From assembly GCA_003245625.1 (NCBI GenBank), contig QKCT01000013.1:1-36520 (forward strand): a stretch of DNA of 36,520 nucleotides, given 5' to 3'. The stretch is from Bacillota bacterium (GTDB lineage: Bacteria; Bacillota_I; Bacilli_A; Izemoplasmatales; Hujiaoplasmataceae). Positions 8,006-16,110 of this stretch are shown here, one piece after another; position 1 is the stretch's first letter, and every line of letters begins with the position of its first letter. The translations under genes were made by a program, and so were the position numbers. Under the pieces are notes generated by a model. It worked only from the letters and a program-made list of their open reading frames with translations. It did no database searches and had not been told where the DNA came from.

Positions 8006-8950
8006 ATGCAATCAAGTAAAGTTGTAATTATCGGAACAGGACTCGTTGGAATGAGTTACGCCTACTCTTTGGTGAACCAAGGAGCGGTAGAAGAGCTCGT
8101 ATTAATCGACATAAACAAAGACAAAGCGATTGGGGAATCTATGGACCTCAACCACGGCTTGGCGTTTTCCCCACGGAAAATGAAGATTTACGCAGGTGAA
8201 TTTTCCGACTGTAAAGATGCTAATCTAGTTGTTATCACAGCTGGAGTAAATCAAAAAGAAGGCGAAACAAGAATTCACTTGTTGAACCGAAACGCACAAA
8301 TTATGAAATCCGTCGTCAAGAATGTTATGGATTCAGGATTTGACGGAATCTTTTTGGTCGCAACCAATCCTGTGGACATTCTATCCTACGTTGTTTGGAA
8401 AGAATCAGGATTGCCATCCAGTCGAGTAATTGGTAGTGGAACCTCTTTGGATACCGCAAGACTTCGCTATGAGATTTCATCCAAATTAAACATCTCGGTG
8501 CGTAATATTCATGCCTATATATTGGGAGAACACGGCGATTCAGAATTCGTCTGTTGGTCTAACGCATATGTTGGAGCGAAACCAATTATGGATGTCATCG
8601 AAGATATGAGTGAAATTGGCTTTGAAGATTTGGAGCAAATTTATCTGAACGTCAAGAACGCGGCGTATGAAATTATCAAAAAGAAGAATGCGACTTATTA
8701 TGCGATTGGTATCGCATTGGTTCGCATCACCTTAGCGATCCTAAACAACGAAAATCGTATCTTACCGTTGTCGGTTCTAAATGATGGTGTCTACCAAATC
8801 GAAAAGGATGTTTATATCGGTTTACCGGCAGTTGTCAATAAAGATGGAATTCACCATGTAGTCAAAATGAAATTGACTGCGGAAGAAATGGTCAAACTCA
8901 ATCGTTCCGCGAATCTTTTGAAGTCCCATCTCAACGAAATGGATATCTAA
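8006..8950 (+). CDS. ldh: L-lactate dehydrogenase
   Basis: Reduces pyruvate to L-lactate with NADH, regenerating NAD+ in fermentation. The Rossmann motif GTGLVGMSYA is at residues 10-19 and DINKDKA binds the ribose. The substrate loop reads NQKEGETR, whose Gln marks lactate rather than malate dehydrogenase. The catalytic His is H176 in LGEHGDSE, and the substrate-binding Arg is in the DTARLRYE region. Length 314 aa is typical. GAAGGGAGTGA precedes the ATG. It has its own promoter and terminator, so it is monocistronic. It separates the yqe operon from the comE genes, an insertion relative to Bacillus. Confidence 0.96.
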   Translation: MQSSKVVIIGTGLVGMSYAYSLVNQGAVEELVLIDINKDKAIGESMDLNHGLAFSPRKMKIYAGEFSDCKDANLVVITAGVNQKEGETRIHLLNRNAQIMKSVVKNVMDSGFDGIFLVATNPVDILSYVVWKESGLPSSRVIGSGTSLDTARLRYEISSKLNISVRNIHAYILGEHGDSEFVCWSNAYVGAKPIMDVIEDMSEIGFEDLEQIYLNVKNAAYEIIKKKNATYYAIGIALVRITLAILNNENRILPLSVLNDGVYQIEKDVYIGLPAVVNKDGIHHVVKMKLTAEEMVKLNRSANLLKSHLNEMDI

Positions 8951-8959
8951 AAAACCATA

Positions 8960-8989
8960 AATAGTCACCATCTGGTGGCTATTTTTTTT
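8960..8989 (+). terminator. Terminator of ldh
   Basis: Eleven-base stem AATAGTCACCA (8960-8970) with TGGTGGCTATT (8973-8983), containing one G-U pair, a two-base loop as drawn, and a run of eight T. Confidence 0.92.
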
Positions 8990-9042
8990 ATCCGAAAAGA
9001 AAACGATTATCATCCTTGTACTATGTAATCGAGGTGATAAAA

Positions 9043-10044
9043 ATGGAATGGATCAAAAAGAACAAAGGATTTTTGTTATTGCTGATTGGAATTGTAGGAT
9101 TGATCGCTATGAATGTGGAATGGCCAACAGAGTCCGAACAAGTTGCTTTAGAATATGCGCAGGACTTAGTCGCAACTATAGAACAAACAGAATCTTCTTC
9201 TGATGTGGTTGTCGAAATCAAAGGTGAAGTAATGTATCCCGGTATATTCGAGGTAGAAGATGGTTTGCGGGTTGGAGATATCATAGCTCTTGCTGGAGGA
9301 TTGACATCGGATGCAGATACTTCCGGGATTAATCAAGCGGCTAAGATTACGGATGAGATGATAATCTATATTCCCAAAATAACCACAACTCAAACCGTTG
9401 ATGCATCGATAGTACGTATCGTTGTCGAAATCAAAGGAGAAGTGAAGTATCCCGGTGTTTATTCGCTGTATTCAACTTCTAGAGTAATGGATTTGATTGA
9501 GGAAGCTGGAGGCGTGAAAGACACGGCAGATTTGACAAATGTCGATTTAGCTGCTCGACTAGTCGATGGTAGTTCCATCGTGATTCCTAAAATAGAAGCA
9601 ACGCAAGAAGAAACTGAAGAAACAACCAATATCCAAATTCGCTATATCTATGTGGAAATCCTTGGGGAAGTGATTCGCCCAGGAACTTATTATATTCCAG
9701 AAGATTATAATCTGAAAGATCTAATCTATGATGCTGGAGGAGTCACTACTGAATGCGATCTTTCCAAAGTCGATTGGGATGTTGTATTGGTATTAGGGGC
9801 AACCATCTATATTCCTTCCTATGATGATGAAATAACGCAAGTGGATGAATCTGGTTTCATCAATATCAATACAGCTTCCGTTGAAACGTTGATCACTCTT
9901 CCTGGAATTGGTAATATCTTAGCACAACGAATCATTGATTATCGCGCTGAAAACGGAAACTTTCAATCCATCGAAGAAATTATGAATGTGTCTGGAATCA
10001 AAACCAGCGTATATGAGCAGATTAAAGAACTTATTACAGTCTGA
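9043..10044 (+). CDS. comEA: ComEA-like DNA receptor with three SLBB domains and a helix-hairpin-helix end
   Basis: Membrane-anchored competence DNA receptor. A short cytoplasmic start (MEWIKKNKG) is followed by one membrane helix (about residues 9-25). Three consecutive SLBB-type domains follow at about 55-111, 124-185 and 200-262, each beginning VE-I-x-GEV-xx-PG and containing AGG. The C-terminus (about 272-333) is the (HhH)2 DNA-binding unit, INTAS then LPGIGNILAQRIIDYR. Usual ComEA has one SLBB domain, so 333 aa is long. ATG 9043 is chosen because GAGGTGAT lies just before it; an in-frame start 27 bases earlier has no such site. No clear promoter is visible. It overlaps comEC. Confidence 0.88.
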   Translation: MEWIKKNKGFLLLLIGIVGLIAMNVEWPTESEQVALEYAQDLVATIEQTESSSDVVVEIKGEVMYPGIFEVEDGLRVGDIIALAGGLTSDADTSGINQAAKITDEMIIYIPKITTTQTVDASIVRIVVEIKGEVKYPGVYSLYSTSRVMDLIEEAGGVKDTADLTNVDLAARLVDGSSIVIPKIEATQEETEETTNIQIRYIYVEILGEVIRPGTYYIPEDYNLKDLIYDAGGVTTECDLSKVDWDVVLVLGATIYIPSYDDEITQVDESGFININTASVETLITLPGIGNILAQRIIDYRAENGNFQSIEEIMNVSGIKTSVYEQIKELITV

Positions 10045-12157
10045 TGCAGGACAATTCCTCCATGTCGGATTTCTCCTCCTGACATATATCTATAGTAAAA
10101 CATCCTATCTCGCGATAGGATTGTTTTGTCTTGAAATCGTATTCTTATTTAAAAAATCAAAAAGACTTGTGATTTATGGGTTAGTCTTAATTCTCATTAC
10201 TTCTTTAAGGTTTTCCCAAATCGAGTCTGTTTCACAAATCACCAAGGATCAATACCAAGGGAAAATTATATCTGTCGAGGACCAATCTTTTGTACTTCGA
10301 TCCGAACTTGATTTAATCTGTTATTTGGATGATACCACCGGATTAACTCCGGGAATGGTAGTCGTAGTAAAAGGAAGCTTATGGGAACCAAGCGATTATC
10401 AAATCATGAATACATTTGATTATCAAACCTACTTAAGAAGTATTGGCATCGAGAAAGCTTTCTGGGTCGATAGTATCGATGTTATTTCAATAGGATTTGA
10501 TATTCATCAAATTTCGATGCGAATCAGCCAATATATCGATAACAACTTCATTGAAAGCAGCTCTTATTTTCTTCATCTCTTCATTTTAGGAGAAAGACTG
10601 GACTGGGATGGGTTTGATTCCAATCAAGCAAACCAACTTGGAATTACTCACTTATTCGCTATTTCCGGGATGCACCTAGGATTATTGGTAGGTTTTTTAT
10701 CTTGGGTATTGAAAAAGTTTTATTGGACAAAAGAAACCAATCGGATTTTGATTCTCATTTTTTTGATTGTTTACAATGTGATTACTGGATTCAAAATATC
10801 GATTGTAAGAGCGAGTCTATTGGTCACAGGGATCTATTTGATTGATACATATCAAATCCTCTTAAGTAAAACAGATTTGATTACCTTTTCGATGATTGGG
10901 TTTTTACTCTACAATCCGTACATTGCATATCACCTTGGCTTTCAACTCTCCTATCTGATTGTCCTTGCCTTAATGTTGGCATCAACCAAGGACAAACAAA
11001 GTTCCTTTTGGAAAAGAACAATCCACACGACCTGGATAGCCACTTTGTTTTCTCTTCCGATTACACTATCGGTGAATCACGAGTTTGGATTGGTATTTCT
11101 GTATGCAAATCTATGTTTTATTGTTTATGTTGCCTATGTTTTCTTACCAGTGTCGTTTTTAACAGTCTTTCTTCCTATACTAGAACCAGTATACCAAGTA
11201 TTTGTAAGTGTATTCCTAAAACTCATGCAATTATTTGATTCAATCAATGTTGTAATATCCTTTTCGTTTCCAAATCAACTATACTTCCTACTGTACTATG
11301 GAATCGTAGTTTCCTTATTTTTGTTTTGGAGACAATATAAACGTCGTTTGATATTGCTGTTGTCGATGCTTGTATTATTGCTTGTATCTTGGAAACTCCC
11401 CTATGAGAGCAATCGTTTTGTTCGCTTTTTTGATGTAGGACAAGGAGATGCAATTCAAATCCACGACAATGGTTGTGATCTTTTAATCGATACTGGGAAT
11501 AGTGATGGATATGATACTTTGATTGAATATTTCCACAGTGTCAATTTGCATCATCTCGATTATTTAATTATTACTCATTTGCATGCAGATCATTATGGTG
11601 AAACCAATGACATTTTAAACGAGATCGAGATCGATCATTTATATTTGAATCAACAAAGCGAAGCAATTATCGGAGAAGCCGTTTGGAACGAAGGTGATGT
11701 CATTTTTTGTGGGACATCCCAATTTCAAGTGTTAAGCGCTTATAGCAATGACACAAACGAGAATAATAATTCTTTGGTTATCTATGGATTAATTGGAGGG
11801 GATCGATATCTTTTTACAGGGGATATCGAATCAGAACAAGAAACATCACTGCTCGATAAATATAGTTTCTCGATTGATGTGTTAAAAGTCGCACATCATG
11901 GCTCATCGACCTCAAGCACGGAAACGTTCCTTACTAGAATGAATCCAGAAATGGCGATTATATCCGTTGGAAAGAACAACTCCTACGGTCAGCCAGATGA
12001 AGAGGTCCTCGAGAGAATAGAGAATCACTCAAATTCCATCTATCGAACAGATGAATCGGGAACAATCACTATCTATTATTATTCAGTATTGCATCTGCGA
12101 GTAGTTGAAACCTATCGTCATCATACAAAAAGGAATTATACTTGGACGTTGATGTAA
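10013..12157 (+). CDS. comEC: ComEC/Rec2 DNA-uptake channel protein
   Basis: Polytopic membrane protein that forms the channel for single-stranded DNA uptake in transformation. The N-terminus has two membrane helices, then a DUF4131/OB-like region (about residues 75-160). The competence domain with many helices starts at about 175 and contains ITHLFAISGMHLGLL. A C-terminal metallo-beta-lactamase domain (from about 470) has FDVGQGDA, THLHADHYG and VAHHGSS, consistent with a nuclease role. The start is uncertain: ATG 10013 lacks a clear ribosome-binding site, and in-frame ATG 9986 has only a weak GAAG. Either overlaps comEA, implying coupling. Length is 714 aa from 10013. comEB is not present between the two genes. 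Confidence 0.9.
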   Translation: MSRLKNLLQSDAGQFLHVGFLLLTYIYSKTSYLAIGLFCLEIVFLFKKSKRLVIYGLVLILITSLRFSQIESVSQITKDQYQGKIISVEDQSFVLRSELDLICYLDDTTGLTPGMVVVVKGSLWEPSDYQIMNTFDYQTYLRSIGIEKAFWVDSIDVISIGFDIHQISMRISQYIDNNFIESSSYFLHLFILGERLDWDGFDSNQANQLGITHLFAISGMHLGLLVGFLSWVLKKFYWTKETNRILILIFLIVYNVITGFKISIVRASLLVTGIYLIDTYQILLSKTDLITFSMIGFLLYNPYIAYHLGFQLSYLIVLALMLASTKDKQSSFWKRTIHTTWIATLFSLPITLSVNHEFGLVFLYANLCFIVYVAYVFLPVSFLTVFLPILEPVYQVFVSVFLKLMQLFDSINVVISFSFPNQLYFLLYYGIVVSLFLFWRQYKRRLILLLSMLVLLLVSWKLPYESNRFVRFFDVGQGDAIQIHDNGCDLLIDTGNSDGYDTLIEYFHSVNLHHLDYLIITHLHADHYGETNDILNEIEIDHLYLNQQSEAIIGEAVWNEGDVIFCGTSQFQVLSAYSNDTNENNNSLVIYGLIGGDRYLFTGDIESEQETSLLDKYSFSIDVLKVAHHGSSTSSTETFLTRMNPEMAIISVGKNNSYGQPDEEVLERIENHSNSIYRTDESGTITIYYYSVLHLRVVETYRHHTKRNYTWTLM

Positions 12158-12171
12158 AAACAAAACATTTA

Positions 12172-12180
12172 TGTTATAAT
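12172..12180 (+). promoter_or_regulatory. Extended -10 promoter ahead of holA
   Basis: TG at 12172-12173, one base, TATAAT at 12175-12180, lying 16 bases before holA's ATG and 15 bases after the end of comEC. The -35 is poor. The predicted leader would be under ten bases, just long enough to carry the GGTGAT site. Confidence 0.5.
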
Positions 12181-12195
12181 ATTTTTGGTGATGAA

Positions 12196-13161
12196 ATGAA
12201 CCCGAATTGCATTCTTTTGTATGGTGATGATTTGTATGCCGTCAAAAAAGAAATCGATAGTATCCTACAAAATAGTGGGATCCAATCCGAAGATATCGAA
12301 AACTATGATTATGAAGAAGATGGTTTAACAGCGGCAATCCAATCCGCTATGACCCTGCCTTTCTTGGCAGAAAAAAAAGCAGTTATCTTACGAAACTGCA
12401 CTTTTTTGACAGATGCAAAAGCAGCATCTTCCGAAGAAGGAGATTCTTTAAAGCAATATTGCGATATTAATAACCCTACGACGATTTTTATTCTGACTGT
12501 AAACAACGAAAAATTGGATTTAAGAAAGAATCTTGTGAAACTACTGACCAAATCGATTGAAACAAAACAATTTGCCTCCAAAAGCAATATCGATCAATTA
12601 TATAAGTATGTTCGTTCCGAAATTGAAAAGAATCATTTATCGATTGACCCACTTGCATTAACACAATTCATCAATCGCATCGGGAATGATTCCGATATGT
12701 TGGAAAATGAGTTGGCGAAATTAATCACCTATTCCTTGGATAAAAAGCACATCACTTCAGATATGGTTTATGCGATTGTCACAAAAGATATCGAAAGCAA
12801 TATCTTTGAATTGGTCAATGCGCTTTTAGAGAAGGACATCGACAAAACTATGGAAATCTATTTTGATCTCAAAGCGATTAAAATTGATCCGATCTGGATG
12901 CTTGGTGTCATTACAAACAAATTTCAGGAAATCCTTTATACCAAGGAGCTTTTAAAACTCAAATATCGCCAAGAAGATATCATGAAATACTTTAATGCTT
13001 CCAAAGGTAGAGTATACTATATGATGCAAAACGCTAAAAATATAGATACCGAATTATTGGTTAAAATGTTGGCGAAAACAGAAGAGTTGGATTATCAAAT
13101 AAAGAGTGGTCAGATCGATAAAACATTAGGGATTGAGTTATTCTTGATGTCGATAGAATAA
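12196..13161 (+). CDS. holA: DNA polymerase III subunit delta
   Basis: Clamp-loader delta subunit, which opens the beta sliding clamp. The sequence begins MNPNCILLYGDDLYAVKKEI, the usual delta start with the strand-turn LLYGDD, and continues with the degenerate AAA+ fold (DLRKNLVKLL near 110). The helical collar domain has FINRIGNDSDMLENELAKLITY near residue 160 and the C-terminal KSGQIDKTLGIELFLMSI. ATG 12196 is preferred: an in-frame TTG at 12142 lies upstream of the probable promoter. Length is 321 aa. comEC-holA-rpsT order is common in Firmicutes. It shares a bidirectional terminator with rpsT. Confidence 0.92.
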   Translation: MNPNCILLYGDDLYAVKKEIDSILQNSGIQSEDIENYDYEEDGLTAAIQSAMTLPFLAEKKAVILRNCTFLTDAKAASSEEGDSLKQYCDINNPTTIFILTVNNEKLDLRKNLVKLLTKSIETKQFASKSNIDQLYKYVRSEIEKNHLSIDPLALTQFINRIGNDSDMLENELAKLITYSLDKKHITSDMVYAIVTKDIESNIFELVNALLEKDIDKTMEIYFDLKAIKIDPIWMLGVITNKFQEILYTKELLKLKYRQEDIMKYFNASKGRVYYMMQNAKNIDTELLVKMLAKTEELDYQIKSGQIDKTLGIELFLMSIE

Positions 13162-13162
13162 A

Positions 13163-13184
13163 AAAAAAGCCAACTGGCTTTTTT
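13163..13184. terminator. Bidirectional terminator between holA and rpsT
   Basis: Stem AAAAAAGCC (13163-13171) with GGCTTTTTT (13176-13184), loop AACT. The A-run and T-run make it usable on both strands, serving holA (plus) and rpsT (minus). Confidence 0.88.
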
Positions 13185-13188
13185 CTTC

Positions 13189-13449
13189 TTATAGACTGTT
13201 GACTTTATACGATAAACGAGCTTTTTGTCTATTGGCGTAATTTTTATGATGTACTCCCTTAGCGACAGCTTTGTCTAATTTCTTATAAGCCAAACTTAGG
13301 TTCTCAATTGCTTTTTCTTTGTCGTTGTTTGCGACAGCAGCTTCTACACTTTTGAGCGCTGTTTTCAAAGAAGACTTAAAAGAAGCATTCGCTTGACGAC
13401 GCTTTTCGTTTTGTAGATTACGTTTGATTTGTTGTTTGTTGTTTGCCAT
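13189..13449 (-). CDS. rpsT: 30S ribosomal protein S20
   Basis: Small-subunit protein that binds 16S rRNA. The 86-residue sequence shows the standard pattern: MANNKQQIKRNLQNEKRRQAN at the start, basic helices, then KAVAKGVHHKNYANRQKARLSYKVN at the end. GGAGGTG lies seven bases before the ATG on the minus strand. It has a strong promoter of its own and a shared terminator with convergent holA. It is divergent from the GH65-like gene. Confidence 0.97.
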   Translation of the reverse strand: MANNKQQIKRNLQNEKRRQANASFKSSLKTALKSVEAAVANNDKEKAIENLSLAYKKLDKAVAKGVHHKNYANRQKARLSYKVNSL

Positions 13450-13479
13450 GTTTTCACCTCCACTTTCAATTGCGTAAAT

Positions 13480-13508
13480 ATTGTAACAAATATAGGCTGA
13501 AATTGCAA
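13480..13508 (-). promoter_or_regulatory. Promoter of rpsT (minus strand)
   Basis: Read on the minus strand: -35 TTGCAA (13503-13508), 17-base spacer, -10 TACAAT (13480-13485) with an extended TG one base upstream. Confidence 0.75.
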
Positions 13509-13563
13509 CAAATAAAAATCAATATTTTCAGGGATTACAACGAAAATCAGTGAGTATTTCGCT

Positions 13564-13581
13564 AAAAAGGTTGACCTTTTT
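13564..13581. repeat. Inverted repeat over the -35 of the GH65-like promoter, possible operator
   Basis: AAAAAGGT and ACCTTTTT are perfect eight-base arms around a two-base centre (TG). No gene is transcribed into it, since rpsT reads away on the minus strand and the GH65-like gene starts downstream. A terminator role is therefore unlikely and a protein-binding site is the simplest reading. Confidence 0.5.
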
Positions 13582-13599
13582 GAAAAAAACATAGATAAT
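13571..13599 (+). promoter_or_regulatory. Candidate promoter of the GH65-like gene
   Basis: -35 TTGACC at 13571-13576, 17-base spacer, -10 GATAAT at 13594-13599. The -35 lies inside an inverted repeat (13564-13581), so access may be controlled. AT-rich TATTATATAG further downstream is an alternative -10. Confidence 0.5.
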
Positions 13600-13639
13600 A
13601 TTATTGATATGTATTATATAGTGTATTAGGGGTGACGTC

Positions 13640-15745
13640 ATGGCTTTGCTGGAACACAAGGGATATAAACGCTCCGAACAGAATTTGGTAGGGACAAAAT
13701 TCCTTATCAGTAATGGGTATTTGGGCTATCGTGGAACATTGGATGAAGCAGATTCATCCGATTTTGTTGCGCTTAATCTCAATGGTGTTTATGACGGAAA
13801 TATCGATTGTGAATCCATCAATGCTTATAATCCACTCTATATCATGGTGAAAGCCGACGGAATCAATTTAAATCCAAAATCTTTTCGACCAAAAAAACAT
13901 GTTATTTCGCTAGATACATCCACTGGTGTATTTCGTAGACACAGTGAATTTAAATATGGAAATATTGAAATCTCGCTAAAAAGCGAGCGTTTTGTCGATC
14001 AAACCAATAAGAACATGATCTACACTCGCTTCATGTTTAAATCGAACAAAGAAACAGAAGTCGAAATCTACAGCGGGATCGACACCTTTATCTGGAACCT
14101 AAACGATATGCATCTTAAAGATGACCTTATTACCAAAGAAGACGACTTGATTTTGATACATTCGAAAACCAAGCGTCAAGAAAAAGATGTGATCGTTGGG
14201 GTTATCGAAGAGCGCAACTTTGAAGTCAATGATATGTCTAAAACCAAAAGTATCTCGAAATTCAAGATGACACTTCGACCTGACAAAGTTTATACCGTAT
14301 TCAAATATGCCGGTGTAATTCATTCTAATCCAAACGGAATCGAAGTACTAAAATCTCAATTGCAACAAGCAAAAGAACTCGGCTTCAAGAAATTGTACCA
14401 ACAAAACGATGAGTTTTGGTCGAAGGTATATGAAATTGGCAGTGTTGATGTTTATAACAACGACAAAGCTAAGGAGCAAGTCGAATATGCTGTATATCAA
14501 CTAATTGCTCATCGTCCATATAACGATTATACCTCTGTTCCTCAAATGGGGTTATCCGGTCAATATGGCTATGGAGCCGTAAGTTGGAATGCAGAGCTGA
14601 TGATCTTACCGTATTTCATCAACACCGATACCATCAGTGCCAGAAGGATGGTTATGTATCGGGTACATGGATTGGAAGAAGCGAAAAAACGCGCGAAAGA
14701 ATATGGCTATGATGGAGCCTTATATCCGGTTTTGTCCGGACAAAACGGGATTGAACTTGACCCCAAAGAAATCGAGAATATGGTTCATATCAATGGATCC
14801 ATCATTTATGGTGTGTACCAATATATAGAACGAACTGCGGATTACTCGGTTCTATTCGAAGGAGCATTGGAAATGCTTCTTGAAATGTGCCGTTTCTACT
14901 TGTCATACGCGACTCTCAGTGACAATCAAAAACATTATGATTTCTTGCGGGTTCGCGGAATCGATACATCTCACGGAAAGTTGGATAACGAGGTTTATAC
15001 CAACAAAGTGATCGACAACGCTCTTGATGCCTTAATCAAATGTGTCGCTTTTGCAAAACAAACAGATAAAGCAGAAGTGAAAACCATGTTCGATGCCAAA
15101 AACTATGAAGATTTAATCAAAGATCTTCGAGAATTGCGCAGAAGACTTTATACGAAGAAAGAAAACATCGAGTATTTGGTGGAAGCCTTTGACGGTTATT
15201 TCGGTCTTCCAGACGATAAAATATCTCAATTAAAGCGAATCCGTTATTTAGAAACCGATCGATCCGTGAATTACAAAGAGACATCCTTTGTTCAAAATTC
15301 AAGTGTTTTGATTACTCTAGCGATGTTTCGTGAGGACTTCCCGGATAAAGTACATCGAACTTGCTACGACTATTATATGAGACGATCCGTGAATCCGGAT
15401 TATTTAGCAAAGGTTATGTACATCATCGAAGGATGTGAAAGTAATCTTCCAGAAGATGCTTTGGACTATTATACTAGTTTAGGGGATTTGGATATCAAAA
15501 ATACCAATTTATTCAAAAATGGTCTGAATATCGGATTGCTAGGTGGATTGTATTTGGCAATGGTTTATGGCTTCGCCGGGGTAAGGCATCATGTCTACTT
15601 GGTTTCTGCGGATTATCATATTCCACCTAACATTCGCCGCATCGAATGCAAGCTACGAGTCGTCGACAATATTGCCTACGTAAAAGTGAAACGTAATAGT
15701 GCCAGTGCTAAATGGACGGAAACCGACGATGATGACGATGATTGA
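13640..15745 (+). CDS. GH65-like (disaccharide phosphorylase fold) protein lacking catalytic residues
   Basis: Its collinear match is to glycoside hydrolase family 65, which phosphorolyses maltose, kojibiose or similar glucosides. N-terminal beta-sandwich (about 1-250, GTKFLISNGYLGYRGTLDEAD) is followed by the (alpha/alpha)6 barrel (about 290-660). The active-site loop, GPDE-F/Y-HE in family members, reads GIDTSHG here with T443 in place of the catalytic Glu, although the flanking DN-xx-YTN is kept. FWDTE reads SWNAE (N317), and the phosphate-site EGIH-type motif reads KNGLNIG (N630). The C-terminus ends in six Asp. 701 aa, somewhat short. No beta-phosphoglucomutase is adjacent. AGGGGTGA precedes the ATG. 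Probably a non-phosphorylase or pseudoenzyme. Confidence 0.8.
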   Translation: MALLEHKGYKRSEQNLVGTKFLISNGYLGYRGTLDEADSSDFVALNLNGVYDGNIDCESINAYNPLYIMVKADGINLNPKSFRPKKHVISLDTSTGVFRRHSEFKYGNIEISLKSERFVDQTNKNMIYTRFMFKSNKETEVEIYSGIDTFIWNLNDMHLKDDLITKEDDLILIHSKTKRQEKDVIVGVIEERNFEVNDMSKTKSISKFKMTLRPDKVYTVFKYAGVIHSNPNGIEVLKSQLQQAKELGFKKLYQQNDEFWSKVYEIGSVDVYNNDKAKEQVEYAVYQLIAHRPYNDYTSVPQMGLSGQYGYGAVSWNAELMILPYFINTDTISARRMVMYRVHGLEEAKKRAKEYGYDGALYPVLSGQNGIELDPKEIENMVHINGSIIYGVYQYIERTADYSVLFEGALEMLLEMCRFYLSYATLSDNQKHYDFLRVRGIDTSHGKLDNEVYTNKVIDNALDALIKCVAFAKQTDKAEVKTMFDAKNYEDLIKDLRELRRRLYTKKENIEYLVEAFDGYFGLPDDKISQLKRIRYLETDRSVNYKETSFVQNSSVLITLAMFREDFPDKVHRTCYDYYMRRSVNPDYLAKVMYIIEGCESNLPEDALDYYTSLGDLDIKNTNLFKNGLNIGLLGGLYLAMVYGFAGVRHHVYLVSADYHIPPNIRRIECKLRVVDNIAYVKVKRNSASAKWTETDDDDDD

Positions 15746-15819
15746 TATTACGGTCATTTAGTCGAATTTACGAAAAGATACTAAAATTTAGAATGAAATA
15801 GAATGAACAGGAGGATATT

Positions 15820-16110
15820 ATGAAAAACAAAAGTGCTATCGCAATTATCTTGATCGTACTTGGTGCGTTATTATTATTGAATGCTTTTGGATGGTTGAAC
15901 TTTAATCCATTCTTTAATGGCTGGTGGACTCTGTTCCTCATCATTCCAGCGTTAATTTCCATGTCTCGAACAGGGGTCACAGTTGGAAATGCCGTGTTAT
16001 TAGTTTTAGGGATTGGCTTCCTATTACAAGAAAACGGCTGGGACTTTAAAGGATACATTGTACCGGCGATCTTCATCGCAATCGGTATCGGAATCCTTGT
16101 AAAGAAATAA
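15820..16110 (+). CDS. Small LiaI/LiaF-like (DUF5668-type) membrane protein
   Basis: A 96-residue protein made almost wholly of hydrophobic segments: about residues 7-22, 33-46, 57-69 and 77-93, i.e. four short membrane helices. The pattern IILIVLGALLLLNAFGWLNF, then WWTLFLIIPALIS, matches the N-terminal membrane region of LiaF-type envelope-stress proteins, without their cytoplasmic or DUF2154 part. AGGAGGATATT precedes the ATG. It lies 74 bases after the GH65-like gene, with a possible -10 TAAAAT at 15782-15787. Its stop overlaps the next start by one base. Confidence 0.75.
   Translation: MKNKSAIAIILIVLGALLLLNAFGWLNFNPFFNGWWTLFLIIPALISMSRTGVTVGNAVLLVLGIGFLLQENGWDFKGYIVPAIFIAIGIGILVKK

Noticed and set aside
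9001-9042. Promoter of comEA near TACTATGTAAT
   Set aside because: Several overlapping weak -10-like strings occur but none has a -35 or an extended TG at the right distance, so no promoter was called.
13365-13592. Minus-strand open frame of 75 codons overlapping rpsT and its promoter
   Set aside because: It lies across the strong rpsT promoter and start in another frame, has no ribosome-binding site and no recognisable product.
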